From assembly GCA_019686135.1 (NCBI GenBank), contig JADGHL010000002.1, positions 1 to 64,000 of the forward strand: a stretch of 64,000 nucleotides of DNA, given 5' to 3'. The stretch is from Myxococcaceae bacterium. Lineage in GTDB: Bacteria; Myxococcota; Myxococcia; Myxococcales; Myxococcaceae. The notes beneath the pieces are model-generated. The model ran no database searches. It was not told the DNA's origin and saw only the letters and a program-made list of their open reading frames with translations. The position numbers and the translations under genes are program-made. Shown here piece after piece: positions 33,293 to 41,016 of this stretch; within the stretch, counting starts at the first letter, position 1, and each line of letters opens with the position of its first letter.

Positions 33293-34768
33293 CTACAGGC
33301 AGAACCCGAGCACCGCACCCGGGCCGTTCGCCGCGGTGCAGGTCTTGCCGCCGGTGCAGGTCGCGTTCGCCTCGGTCGCGCAGCGCGCCGGGGGCGTCCC
33401 GCCGTCGGTGACAGCGCACTCGAGGTCGCAGGGCTTCACGCAGATCGGCTGGGGCTGACCCGAGACCTGCGCGCAGACGAGGCCGCTGGCGCAGGCGGCG
33501 CCCTTCAGCGCGTCGACCTCTTCGCACGGTTCGCCTTCACCTTTCACGTTGGCGCGCTGGACCATGCAGATGCCGTCGCCGTTGTTGGTCACCGGCCGCG
33601 ATCCGTTCGCCGGCGTGGGCACGCAGGACGTGGCGCGCGTCCCGTACGCCGGGCAGCCGAAGTTGGGCTCGGTGCTGAAGACGTTGCAGGCCGTGACGCA
33701 CGCGCCCACGACCGTGTTGTCGTCGCGGTGGTAGAGGTTCGCGCACGCCTCGCCGTCGTTGCACGCCGGCACCGGGCTCGCGTGGTTGATGTCCTGCTGC
33801 GCGTTGCAGATCCGCTGGCAGATGCCGTTGCCCTCGTTGTCGGTGGGCACGCACTCCAGCCCGGTGCCGCAGGTGTCGGCGAGTTGGTGCGGCAGCATCT
33901 CGGTCTTGCAGGCTCCGAACTCGGGCACCGGGCCGGCGGGCCGGCAGTAGTCGAACGGCACCAGCCCGGTGTCGGTGCGGAACATCGCCCAGGTGCAGGT
34001 GCCGGTCGGGGTCGGCTCGGACGTGTCGATGCCGTTCTCCGTCACGTTGAAGCAGGTCTCGGGGGCGGACACGCGAACCACCTCGGTGCCGCCGTCCTCG
34101 AGCGTCACGCGCTTCTTGCAGGCGAAGTCGTTGCCGAAGAGGCTGGCCGGATAGCAGAACCCGCTGAACTGGGACAGGCCGTAGCACAGCTCGCCGGGCG
34201 CGCACGACTCCGTGTTCGAACACTTGTGCGCGCAGATTCCGAACGTCAGGAACAGGCGGTCGTCGCAGCCCTGGTCGCTGGCGCAGCCGCCGCACTCGTT
34301 GTTCTGGCAGTCCGCCCCGCAGAACTCGTACAGCCGCGGCGCTTCACAGGTGCCGCCGGTCTGGGTCACGCTGTTCCAGGTCTGGTGGCAGACCTTGCCC
34401 TGGTCCGCGCAGGTGTCACGCTGGGACAGAGCCGGCGGCTGGCAGCTGCAGTGATCCTGCACGCAGGTGTTCTCGCCCTCGCCGCACACGTTCCCGTCGC
34501 AGGTGGTCTGCGGCGTGACGCAGGTGAAGGTGTCGCCGTCCTTCACGCACAGCTGGCCTTCGTCACAGGCCGGGTTGCAGCCGGGCTCGCACTGGTGCGT
34601 CTGTTCGTTGCACACGAGGTTCGGGCCGCATCCGCCGCTGCACCCGCCGGTGCCGATGTCCGGCCCCCCGTCGATCTGGGTGCCACCGTCTTCTCCGCCG
34701 TTCTCCTGGGGACAGGCGGCAAGGAGGATTGCGAGGGCGCCCGCGAGCGCCGCGAATCGGAATTTCAT
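33293..34768 (-). CDS. Cysteine-rich predicted lipoprotein
   Basis: A 491-residue exported protein with a lipobox (LAILLAACPQ, near residue 19), a Gly/Asp-rich linker and then more than 40 cysteines in short modules such as GCGPNLVCNEQTHQCEPGC and ACDEGQLCVKDGDTFTC. This is the same general class as the protein at 10662, common on the myxobacterial surface, but the modules are more spaced and no Ig-like domain is seen. The C terminus contains TCTGGKTCTAANGPG. ATG at 34766-34768 starts right at the signal peptide. A promoter candidate lies at 34817-34845. Confidence 0.8.
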   Translation of the reverse strand: MKFRFAALAGALAILLAACPQENGGEDGGTQIDGGPDIGTGGCSGGCGPNLVCNEQTHQCEPGCNPACDEGQLCVKDGDTFTCVTPQTTCDGNVCGEGENTCVQDHCSCQPPALSQRDTCADQGKVCHQTWNSVTQTGGTCEAPRLYEFCGADCQNNECGGCASDQGCDDRLFLTFGICAHKCSNTESCAPGELCYGLSQFSGFCYPASLFGNDFACKKRVTLEDGGTEVVRVSAPETCFNVTENGIDTSEPTPTGTCTWAMFRTDTGLVPFDYCRPAGPVPEFGACKTEMLPHQLADTCGTGLECVPTDNEGNGICQRICNAQQDINHASPVPACNDGEACANLYHRDDNTVVGACVTACNVFSTEPNFGCPAYGTRATSCVPTPANGSRPVTNNGDGICMVQRANVKGEGEPCEEVDALKGAACASGLVCAQVSGQPQPICVKPCDLECAVTDGGTPPARCATEANATCTGGKTCTAANGPGAVLGFCL

Positions 34769-34816
34769 GAAAGAGACCCAGCCTTGAGATTGGAGATTCG
34801 GCCCTGAGAGCGCGCC

Positions 34817-34845
34817 GAAATAAGCCGCGGACCGAAGAGAGTCAA
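34817..34845 (-). promoter_or_regulatory. Candidate promoter for the Cys-rich lipoprotein gene
   Basis: Minus-strand TTGACT (34840-34845), 17 bases, TATTTC (34817-34822). The -35 box is close to consensus and the -10 box moderate. It sits between the stop of the upstream gene and the lipoprotein start, leaving a leader of about 40 bases. Confidence 0.4.
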
Positions 34846-34860
34846 CGAAGGAGGTGCGTG

Positions 34861-36414
34861 CTAGAACGACGCGGTCACGGCCCAGAAGAGGCCGGTGTAC
34901 GTCTCCTCGGCGGCGCCGCCGTCGCTCCACTTGTTCCCCGAGCCGGTGAAGTGGTCCTCGAAGTGGGTCAGCCGGATCTTCACCGAGTAGCCGAGCGGCC
35001 CCCACACCTCGCCTGCGACCCCGCCCTCCGCCATCCAGCCTGTCGCGTCGTCCTTGTCGCCATACGCCGCCAGTTCGTCCAGTCCGGCCGTCGGACTGAC
35101 CCAGTTGAACCCCTCTGCGAGGCGGGGGAAGTACATCCCGGCCGCCTCGATCCGGAAGAACGGGAGGACGGGGACGGACGCCTCCAGCCCCGCCGCGGGA
35201 TAACGCCGGTGTGATCCGGGGAGCGGCACGCGCGCGGTCGGATCGACCTCGAAGGTGCGGCCGCCAACTCCCGCGCGCAGGCCCACGTAGCCCACCAGCG
35301 GATCGCGCTCGGGCCCGTAGCCGAAATGGAAGCGGTAGTGGAGGAGGATCTGCCAGCTGTCGTCGATGGCGACCACCTCGGTCTCCGGCTGCTCACCGCT
35401 CGGCGGCTCCACCCGCACGTTCGTGCGCGAGAACCCGCGGCTGAACGCTCCCGACAGGCCGAACCCGTTGGCGGCGTTGTCGAAGCTCGCCATCGGGAAG
35501 AACTCGAGCTCGAGGCCGAACCCGGCGTAGGGCACCTGGGCCAGGAAGTTCACCGTGTCGCCCGCAGGCCGCTGGTCTTCGGGAAGCGCATCGTATGCCT
35601 GGCAGCTGGTCACTCCGGGCCGCGAGCAGTACGAGCGCCACGTGGTGATCCCCCCGAGCGTGATGCGCAGAAGCCTGGGGCCCACGTGTCCCCGCTTCCT
35701 GCGGCGCCGCCCGCGCTCGGCCTCCAGATCCTGATCGCCCTCCTCCGCGCGCAACGCGTCCTCGCCGGTGATGGTGTGCGACTCGCGGTTCTCTTCGCTC
35801 AACTGCCGCTCGCGCTCTTTCGGCGTCTGAGCGGGGCCGGAGCGATCGAGCGTGGGCAGCGTCGTGGTAGCCGCGTCCCCGGCGGGCGCCTCCTTCTCGG
35901 GGGGCGGCGGCGCTTCTTCCTGCGTCTCTTCGTTCGACTCCTCTGGCGGCGACTCCTGCGGCGGCGTCGCGCTGGACTGCGCCTTGACCGCGGCGGCCAG
36001 CGCGCGCGCCAGGCGCCCGGCGTTCTTCTGGGAGATGAGCCCGCGTTTGACCGGGAGCTCCTTCGACCACAGCTCGGTCCCGTTCGCGTCGAGGAAGCGG
36101 ACCAGGAAGGTGCGGCCGACGGCGCCCTCCACGGCCACCCCCACGCCCAGGTCCCGGGCCACCGCGCCCACTGCGGCGGGGGTCATCACTTTCTTGCCCT
36201 TGAACCCCTTCCGGTTGGCGGCGCGCGTGAAGTCCTTGAGCGCGGCCAGCTCCACCTCGTTGGCGTCGAGCACCTCACGGACGATCTGGCTGCGGAGCGT
36301 GTCGCGGCGATCACCCTCGAACTGCAGCACGATCGCGCGCTGGGCGAACGCGATCGGCGACGCCAGGATCGCCGCCAGCGCAGTGGCCACCCACAGAGGC
36401 CTGCAAGCCGTCAA
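34861..36414 (-). CDS. Exported protein with N-terminal CsgG/TolB-like domain and C-terminal outer-membrane barrel
   Basis: A 517-residue protein. After a signal peptide (LWVATALAAILASPIAFAQ) comes a domain with AIVLQFEGDRRDTLRSQIV and VGAVARDLGVGVAVEGAVG, of the type that binds or assembles at the periplasmic side (as in CsgG-like proteins). A Glu/Pro-rich linker (residues about 150-215) and a basic patch (ERGRRRRKRGHVG) lead to a barrel-like C-terminal half with many beta strands and a terminal phenylalanine (FWAVTASF). TTG at 36412-36414 has GAGGAG 5-6 bases upstream and gives a normal signal peptide. The function is unknown. Confidence 0.72.
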   Translation of the reverse strand: MTACRPLWVATALAAILASPIAFAQRAIVLQFEGDRRDTLRSQIVREVLDANEVELAALKDFTRAANRKGFKGKKVMTPAAVGAVARDLGVGVAVEGAVGRTFLVRFLDANGTELWSKELPVKRGLISQKNAGRLARALAAAVKAQSSATPPQESPPEESNEETQEEAPPPPEKEAPAGDAATTTLPTLDRSGPAQTPKERERQLSEENRESHTITGEDALRAEEGDQDLEAERGRRRRKRGHVGPRLLRITLGGITTWRSYCSRPGVTSCQAYDALPEDQRPAGDTVNFLAQVPYAGFGLELEFFPMASFDNAANGFGLSGAFSRGFSRTNVRVEPPSGEQPETEVVAIDDSWQILLHYRFHFGYGPERDPLVGYVGLRAGVGGRTFEVDPTARVPLPGSHRRYPAAGLEASVPVLPFFRIEAAGMYFPRLAEGFNWVSPTAGLDELAAYGDKDDATGWMAEGGVAGEVWGPLGYSVKIRLTHFEDHFTGSGNKWSDGGAAEETYTGLFWAVTASF

Positions 36415-36445
36415 ATCTTCTCCTCTCTCCCCACATGGTCGTACC

Positions 36446-37162
36446 TCAACACCGCTGGATCGGCCAGTTGCGCTCTGCCGCGGCGCGGGTGAGCGCGTTG
36501 TCCGCGTCCGGCGGCGCCAGCACCACCGCGCGCTCCGCCCAGGCGAGCATCGGCAGATCGAGCTCACCGTTGCCGAACGCGAGCGCGGGCCGGATGCCGC
36601 GCGCGCGCAGGTGGTGGACCTTTCCCTCGCCACAGGGGACCGGCGTCTCCACCTCGCCGGTGAGGCACCCGGCCTCATCCAGCCCGCACCGCACGGCGAT
36701 CACCCGATCCTCGTCGACCCCGAGCGCCCGCGCGCCGGCCTGCACCGGCCACAGCGGGCTGGCGGAGACGATCCACACCTCGAGGCCGTGCGCGCAGAGC
36801 TCGGCGACGAGCGGCCGCGCATAGGCGAATAGCCGCCCCTCGAAGCGGCGCTGGAAGAGCTCGACGCACAGCGCCTCCAGCTCCCGGGCGGGGATCCCCG
36901 CCATCACCTCCACCGACCACGCGTACGCCCCCGCGGGATCCACCGCCACGCGGCGCTCGTACTCCTCGTAGATGCCGCGGCGGCCGCGGAGCGCCGGGAG
37001 CCTTCCCTCGCACGCGAGGTACCGGAGGAGCTCTTCGCCGATGTCGCCACGCCAGAGCGTGCCGTCCGCGTCGAAGGCGACCGCGCGGCCACGGGCGGGC
37101 TCGCGCAGCACCGCGTCGACGGCGGCCCGGACGGCTGGGGCGAGGTGTTCGCGCCGGGGCAT
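36446..37162 (-). CDS. HAD-superfamily phosphatase (phosphoserine-phosphatase-like)
   Basis: A 238-residue haloacid-dehalogenase-type hydrolase. Motif I is AVAFDADGTLWRGD (nucleophile and acid Asp), motif II VWIVSASPLWPVQ, motif III lysine in GEGKVHHLR and motif IV FGNGELDLPML. A helical cap sits between motifs I and II, as in the HAD-IB group that includes SerB. The substrate cannot be read from sequence; a phosphoserine role would fit the dehydrogenase of serine synthesis elsewhere in the window, but they are 15 kb apart. Confidence 0.85.
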   Translation of the reverse strand: MPRREHLAPAVRAAVDAVLREPARGRAVAFDADGTLWRGDIGEELLRYLACEGRLPALRGRRGIYEEYERRVAVDPAGAYAWSVEVMAGIPARELEALCVELFQRRFEGRLFAYARPLVAELCAHGLEVWIVSASPLWPVQAGARALGVDEDRVIAVRCGLDEAGCLTGEVETPVPCGEGKVHHLRARGIRPALAFGNGELDLPMLAWAERAVVLAPPDADNALTRAAAERNWPIQRC

Positions 37163-37240
37163 CCGGGTGAATAAACCGATCCTCCGCCGGAGTGTCGAGA
37201 GCGGCGTCTGTCCAAAAGCGCAGTCTGCCCGCCCGCCTGC

Positions 37241-38368
37241 TCAGGTCTGCGCGCCGTGGGGGCGCTCGGGGGACATCGTCCGGGAAAGGCGATCGACCGA
37301 CCCGCGCGCCGTGCCGATGAAGTCCCGCCGGTAGATGCGCACCATCGCCATGAAGATCGCCGCGATCAGCGGGCCGAGGATGAGCCCGATGATCCCGAAC
37401 ACCGCGATCCCGCCGAACATGGAGAGGAACACCAGGAGGGGGTGCAGCGCCATCCGCGATCCGCACAGGCGCGGGCGGATGAAGTTGTCGATGGTGCTGA
37501 CCACCAGCGCGCCCCACACCAGGAGGAAGATGCCCGCCGCGGTGTGCCCGGTGAAGACCAGCACCACGCCGATCGGCAGCCACACGAGCGCCGTGCCGCC
37601 GATCGGAATCATCGCCACCACCGCCATCGCCACGCCCCAGACCAGCGCGTGCGGCACTCCGGCGATGGTCAGGCCGATCAATCCGACCGCACCCTGGATG
37701 AGCGCGGTGAGCGAGTTGCCGTAGACGATGGCGAACGCGACGTCCCGGAACTCCTTGGCGAAGGCGTCCAGGTAGCGACGCTCCATCGGGATGAGCCGGC
37801 CGAGCTCGCGCCACAGGCGCCGGCCGTCGAGGAAGAAGTAGTACATCGCCACGGCCATCAGGAAGCCGTCGATCGCCAGCGCGGTGCCGGCGCCGAGCAC
37901 GTCCCGCAGCACGGACGCGCCGCCGGCCATCACCGCCATGGCCTGGCCGTCGGCCTGGGCATCGGTGGCGGCGGGCATCACCCAGCGGCGGGCGATCCCG
38001 GGGAGCCGGTCGGCGAGGCGGGCGCGGAAGTCGGGGCTTTCGATCGACCCGCGAACGTGATCCGCCGCCGCCATCACCTCCCGGCCGACGAGGAAGATGA
38101 TCGTCGCCAGCGGGATGACGATGAGCAGCAGCACGGTGACCGTGGTGATGCCCGCGCACAGGGCGCGCCGGTTCCCGGAGCGCCGGCAGATCCAGTCGTG
38201 GATCGGCATCAGCAGGACGACCAGGAACGCTCCCAGCAGCACCGGCTCGAGGAAGGGCGCCATGATCCGCCCGAAGAGCGCCAGCGAGACGAAGAAGAGG
38301 ACGGCGAACACGACGTTCGACCATCGCTTCTGCGCGTCCCCCCGCTCCACCGGGCCCCCCTCGCTCAT
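37241..38368 (-). CDS. AI-2E family (PerM/TqsA-like) transporter
   Basis: A 375-residue inner-membrane protein with about eight transmembrane helices: two near the N terminus (NVVFAVLFFVSLALFGRIM and EPVLLGAFLVVLLMP), one at TVTVLLLIVIPLATIIFLV, a soluble stretch (residues about 105-180), then a cluster in the C-terminal half with GAVGLIGLTIAGVPHALVWG and IGLILGPLIAAIFMAM. Members export autoinducer-2 or small ions or are of unknown substrate. ATG opens the gene at 38368, divergent from the lipoprotein at 38462. Confidence 0.88.
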   Translation of the reverse strand: MSEGGPVERGDAQKRWSNVVFAVLFFVSLALFGRIMAPFLEPVLLGAFLVVLLMPIHDWICRRSGNRRALCAGITTVTVLLLIVIPLATIIFLVGREVMAAADHVRGSIESPDFRARLADRLPGIARRWVMPAATDAQADGQAMAVMAGGASVLRDVLGAGTALAIDGFLMAVAMYYFFLDGRRLWRELGRLIPMERRYLDAFAKEFRDVAFAIVYGNSLTALIQGAVGLIGLTIAGVPHALVWGVAMAVVAMIPIGGTALVWLPIGVVLVFTGHTAAGIFLLVWGALVVSTIDNFIRPRLCGSRMALHPLLVFLSMFGGIAVFGIIGLILGPLIAAIFMAMVRIYRRDFIGTARGSVDRLSRTMSPERPHGAQT

Positions 38369-38461
38369 CGGCCGCGCCCTCGCGGTGTGCCACGAACGTA
38401 GGGACGCACGTCACGGCCGTGAACCCCACCCGGCGACCTCTGGTCGGATAGAGTTCCGGGA

Positions 38462-38938
38462 GTGACCGGTCACCGCAACGCGCGCTTCTCCCTCAGTGTC
38501 GGCTGTTTCTCCGCCCTCCTGGCGATCGCGATCGCCTGCAGCGGCGGAGACATCCGACCGTGCAACGACTGCCCCCAGGTCGCGGGCCAGTGGAGGCTGC
38601 ACTACGAGACGGGGACCTCCCCCTCCAAAGCCTGCGAACAGCTGGGCAGGACGACGCCGCCCGACACCCTGGACCTGGAGCAGGTCGGCTCGGCGCTGTC
38701 GTCCACCTTCGAAGACGTGCCGCTGCGCGGGACGCTCTACGACACGTACGACTTCTCGCTGAACGGGACCCAGCAGGTGCCCGACGCCGGCTCCGTCTCC
38801 ATCTCCATCAACGGCCGCTTCGTGCCTGCGCTGGAGGTGACCGACGCGGGCGAGCGCCTCCAGGGCACGTTCGTGGGGACGTACGGAACGGGTGAGGCGT
38901 GCGTGATCAGCCGGGGCTATACGGCGGAGAGGCTGTGA
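38462..38938 (+). CDS. Small predicted lipoprotein
   Basis: A 158-residue exported protein. The signal segment ends in a lipobox (AIAIACSGG, near residue 26). The mature part has a cysteine pair (RPCNDCPQVAGQW), a lipocalin-like WRLHYETG opening and beta-rich sequence (GSVSISINGRFVPALEV, LQGTFVGTYGTG). I cannot name a family. GTG at 38462 is the start. It is divergent from the AI-2E transporter gene. Confidence 0.7.
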   Translation: MTGHRNARFSLSVGCFSALLAIAIACSGGDIRPCNDCPQVAGQWRLHYETGTSPSKACEQLGRTTPPDTLDLEQVGSALSSTFEDVPLRGTLYDTYDFSLNGTQQVPDAGSVSISINGRFVPALEVTDAGERLQGTFVGTYGTGEACVISRGYTAERL

Positions 38939-38952
38939 GCCTCCCCGGGTGA

Positions 38953-39051
38953 CTACTTCTTCTTTTCGGCCGCCTTGCGCTCCTTCCGCCGCTTCCACTT
39001 GAGGCGGATCTTGTGCTGGACGCGGCGGTGCTTGCTCTTGCTGCGGGCCAT
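38953..39051 (-). CDS. 32-residue highly basic protein
   Basis: A very small protein, MARSKSKHRRVQHKIRLKW followed by a Lys/Arg/Ala-rich end (KRRKERKAAEKKK): 19 of 32 residues are Lys, Arg or His. The ATG at 39049-39051 follows AAAGGAAG at good spacing, and the frame has a typical stop. Its composition suggests RNA or ribosome binding, like the smallest ribosomal proteins, but I recognise no family. It lies in the gap between the lipoprotein and the peptidase gene. Confidence 0.65.
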   Translation of the reverse strand: MARSKSKHRRVQHKIRLKWKRRKERKAAEKKK

Positions 39052-39123
39052 GGTGACTTCCTTTCGGGTGACGTTTGAGGGCGCTGCATCTAGCAGATGC
39101 ATCTGGGCTCGGAAACTCTCTCG

Positions 39124-40482
39124 CTACTCGTCGTGCTCCACGTCGGTGGAGTCCTCGCCGGGCGGCACGCTGGCGCCGTTCTCCGCATCCGTGGGCCCCG
39201 GCGCCGGCCGCGTCGGGAACGGGATGCCTTCGGCGCTGCGGACCTGCGTGGGCAACGCGTCCCCGACGTTCACCAGGCCCTCGCGATCGACGTCGAGCGG
39301 CTTCTCCTTCCTCGCCGGCACCGCCGGGTCCTGCGGCTTCTTCTTCACCGACGCGAACATCGGCCTGAACGCGGCCACGAAGCGCCGCACCTCGTCGAGC
39401 GGAAGCGCCGGGACGAAGTTGCCGTTGGCGCCCTCCATCGGCCGGGCCATGCAGATGGCGTTGAGGATCGCCTCCTCGGTCGCCTCCATCACCGCCTCGT
39501 AGAGCGGGTCGAGCCGCTGATCGAGGAGGATCTTCAGCTTGTAGACCATCTTCTGCGTGCGCCGCGGGACGATGTTCGCGGTGGAGAAGCCGACGACGAT
39601 CTCCCCCGAGCCGTGGCCGGCGTAGCTCCCCACCCGGCCGATCCCCAGCGCCACGCGCTTGCACAGGCGGTTGATCTGGTGCGGCAGAAGCGGCGCGTCC
39701 GTGGCGGCCACCGCGATGATCGACCCGTAGGAGATGGTCCGCCGCGGCAGATCCCGGTACCGCTCCGCCAGGAACTCGCCGATCGGCAGCCCGCCCATGC
39801 GGAGGTTGTGCATCTTGCCGAAGTTGGACATCACCAGGACGCCCAGCGTGTAGCCACCGAGCGCCTCGGGGAGCTTGCGCGAGGACGTGCCGATGCCTCC
39901 CTTGAAGTCGCAGGTGATCATCCCGGTGCCGCCGCCCACGTTCCCTTCCGCCACCGGCCCGTCGCTGGCGGTGCGGATCGCCTCCAGCACATTCTCGTCC
40001 TTCACGTGCCGCCCGGTGATGTCGTTCAGCCACGAGTCGTCGCACTCGCCGACGACGGGGATGATCACGTCGTGCTCGTCGCCGATGCCCGGGTACTGCT
40101 CCACCATGAAGCGCGCCACCGCATCGGACACCGCGCCCACCGACATCGTGTTGGTGAGCAGGATGGGGGTTTCGATCAGCCCCCACTCCATCACCTGCGT
40201 CATCCCCGACACCTCGCCGGCGCCGTTGAGGACGAAGCCGCCGCCCATCATCCGTTCCATGAAGATGTTGCCGCGGTTGGGCAGGATCGCCGTGACGCCG
40301 GTGCGCACCGGGCCGTGTCCCGGCCGGAGCGGGCCGCTGCCGCGGATGATCGTGGAGTGCCCCACGAGAACGCCGTCCACGTCGGTGATCGCGTTGTACT
40401 TGCCGGGCCGAAAACGCCCCAGCGGAAGTCCGAGCTCGCGCGCTCGGACGCGGGGCTCCTGATGTTCGTTCGGGGTCGTCAT
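39124..40482 (-). CDS. P1/S58-family peptidase (DmpA/BapA-like) with C-terminal extension
   Basis: A 452-residue member of the DmpA family of self-processing aminopeptidases. The core (residues 1 to about 375) has the conserved ITDVDGVLVGHSTI, NRGNIFMERMMGGGFVLNG, GGGTGMITCDFKGGIGTSSR and [19 protein letters not shown]. By family rule the chain would cut between Gly253 and Ser254 (YG|SII), freeing the nucleophile Ser254. A Pro/Lys/Glu-rich tail of about 75 residues follows and is unusual for the family. It is a cytoplasmic enzyme by sequence (no signal). Substrates may be N-terminal D-amino acids or beta-peptides. Confidence 0.9.
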   Translation of the reverse strand: MTTPNEHQEPRVRARELGLPLGRFRPGKYNAITDVDGVLVGHSTIIRGSGPLRPGHGPVRTGVTAILPNRGNIFMERMMGGGFVLNGAGEVSGMTQVMEWGLIETPILLTNTMSVGAVSDAVARFMVEQYPGIGDEHDVIIPVVGECDDSWLNDITGRHVKDENVLEAIRTASDGPVAEGNVGGGTGMITCDFKGGIGTSSRKLPEALGGYTLGVLVMSNFGKMHNLRMGGLPIGEFLAERYRDLPRRTISYGSIIAVAATDAPLLPHQINRLCKRVALGIGRVGSYAGHGSGEIVVGFSTANIVPRRTQKMVYKLKILLDQRLDPLYEAVMEATEEAILNAICMARPMEGANGNFVPALPLDEVRRFVAAFRPMFASVKKKPQDPAVPARKEKPLDVDREGLVNVGDALPTQVRSAEGIPFPTRPAPGPTDAENGASVPPGEDSTDVEHDE

Positions 40483-40536
40483 GGCGCCGGGAACTTAGGG
40501 CACCCACGGCGGCATCCGCGCGGATTTCCGCACCCC

Positions 40537-40992
40537 TCAGCCCGGCCGGGGCACGCCGACGATCACCCGCGCCCTCCCTTCCATCGCCAGCCGGGCCTCC
40601 TCGATCCCGAAGCCGCGGTCGCGCCCGAGCTCCGCAAGGTGCCGCATCCACGGGTTGTAGGGCATGCCGTTGTCGCTGCAGCACGGGACCACCGCGAACG
40701 GGATCCGGTGCTTCGCCGCGTACTCGATGATGATCCGCGTCGCCCCGTCCGGGTGCATGCCCACCACCAGGTCCGCGGCGCAAGGCTCCTCCAGCGTGAA
40801 CCGCCGCTCCGCGTAGCGCACCGTCGGAGCGCGCTTGTGGCGCAGATCGAACGTGGTCACCTCGCGGCCCAGCTTCGTGAGCGCCAGGTTGAGCTTGCCC
40901 ATGCCGCCGGCCACGTCGAACACGCGGTGGGCCGCCGGGAAGCGCTCGGCGATCAGCGCGGCGAACAGCTCGAAGCGGCGCTTGTCGGCCAT
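40537..40992 (-). CDS. Methyltransferase-fold protein
   Basis: A 151-residue protein with a Rossmann-type SAM-binding start: VFDVAGGMGKLNLALTKLG (motif I) and EVTTFDLRHKR (end of strand 2). The following part (DLVVGMHPDGATRIIIEY, IPFAVVPCCSDNG) has the topology of a class I methyltransferase and resembles RNA-modifying proteins with HPD and PCC segments. It is short and single-domain. ATG at 40992 opens the frame, 24 bases after the duplicated ATP-grasp gene's stop on the same strand. Confidence 0.7.
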   Translation of the reverse strand: MADKRRFELFAALIAERFPAAHRVFDVAGGMGKLNLALTKLGREVTTFDLRHKRAPTVRYAERRFTLEEPCAADLVVGMHPDGATRIIIEYAAKHRIPFAVVPCCSDNGMPYNPWMRHLAELGRDRGFGIEEARLAMEGRARVIVGVPRPG

Positions 40993-41016
40993 GGGTTGGA
41001 GGGAAGCGGCGTTCTC

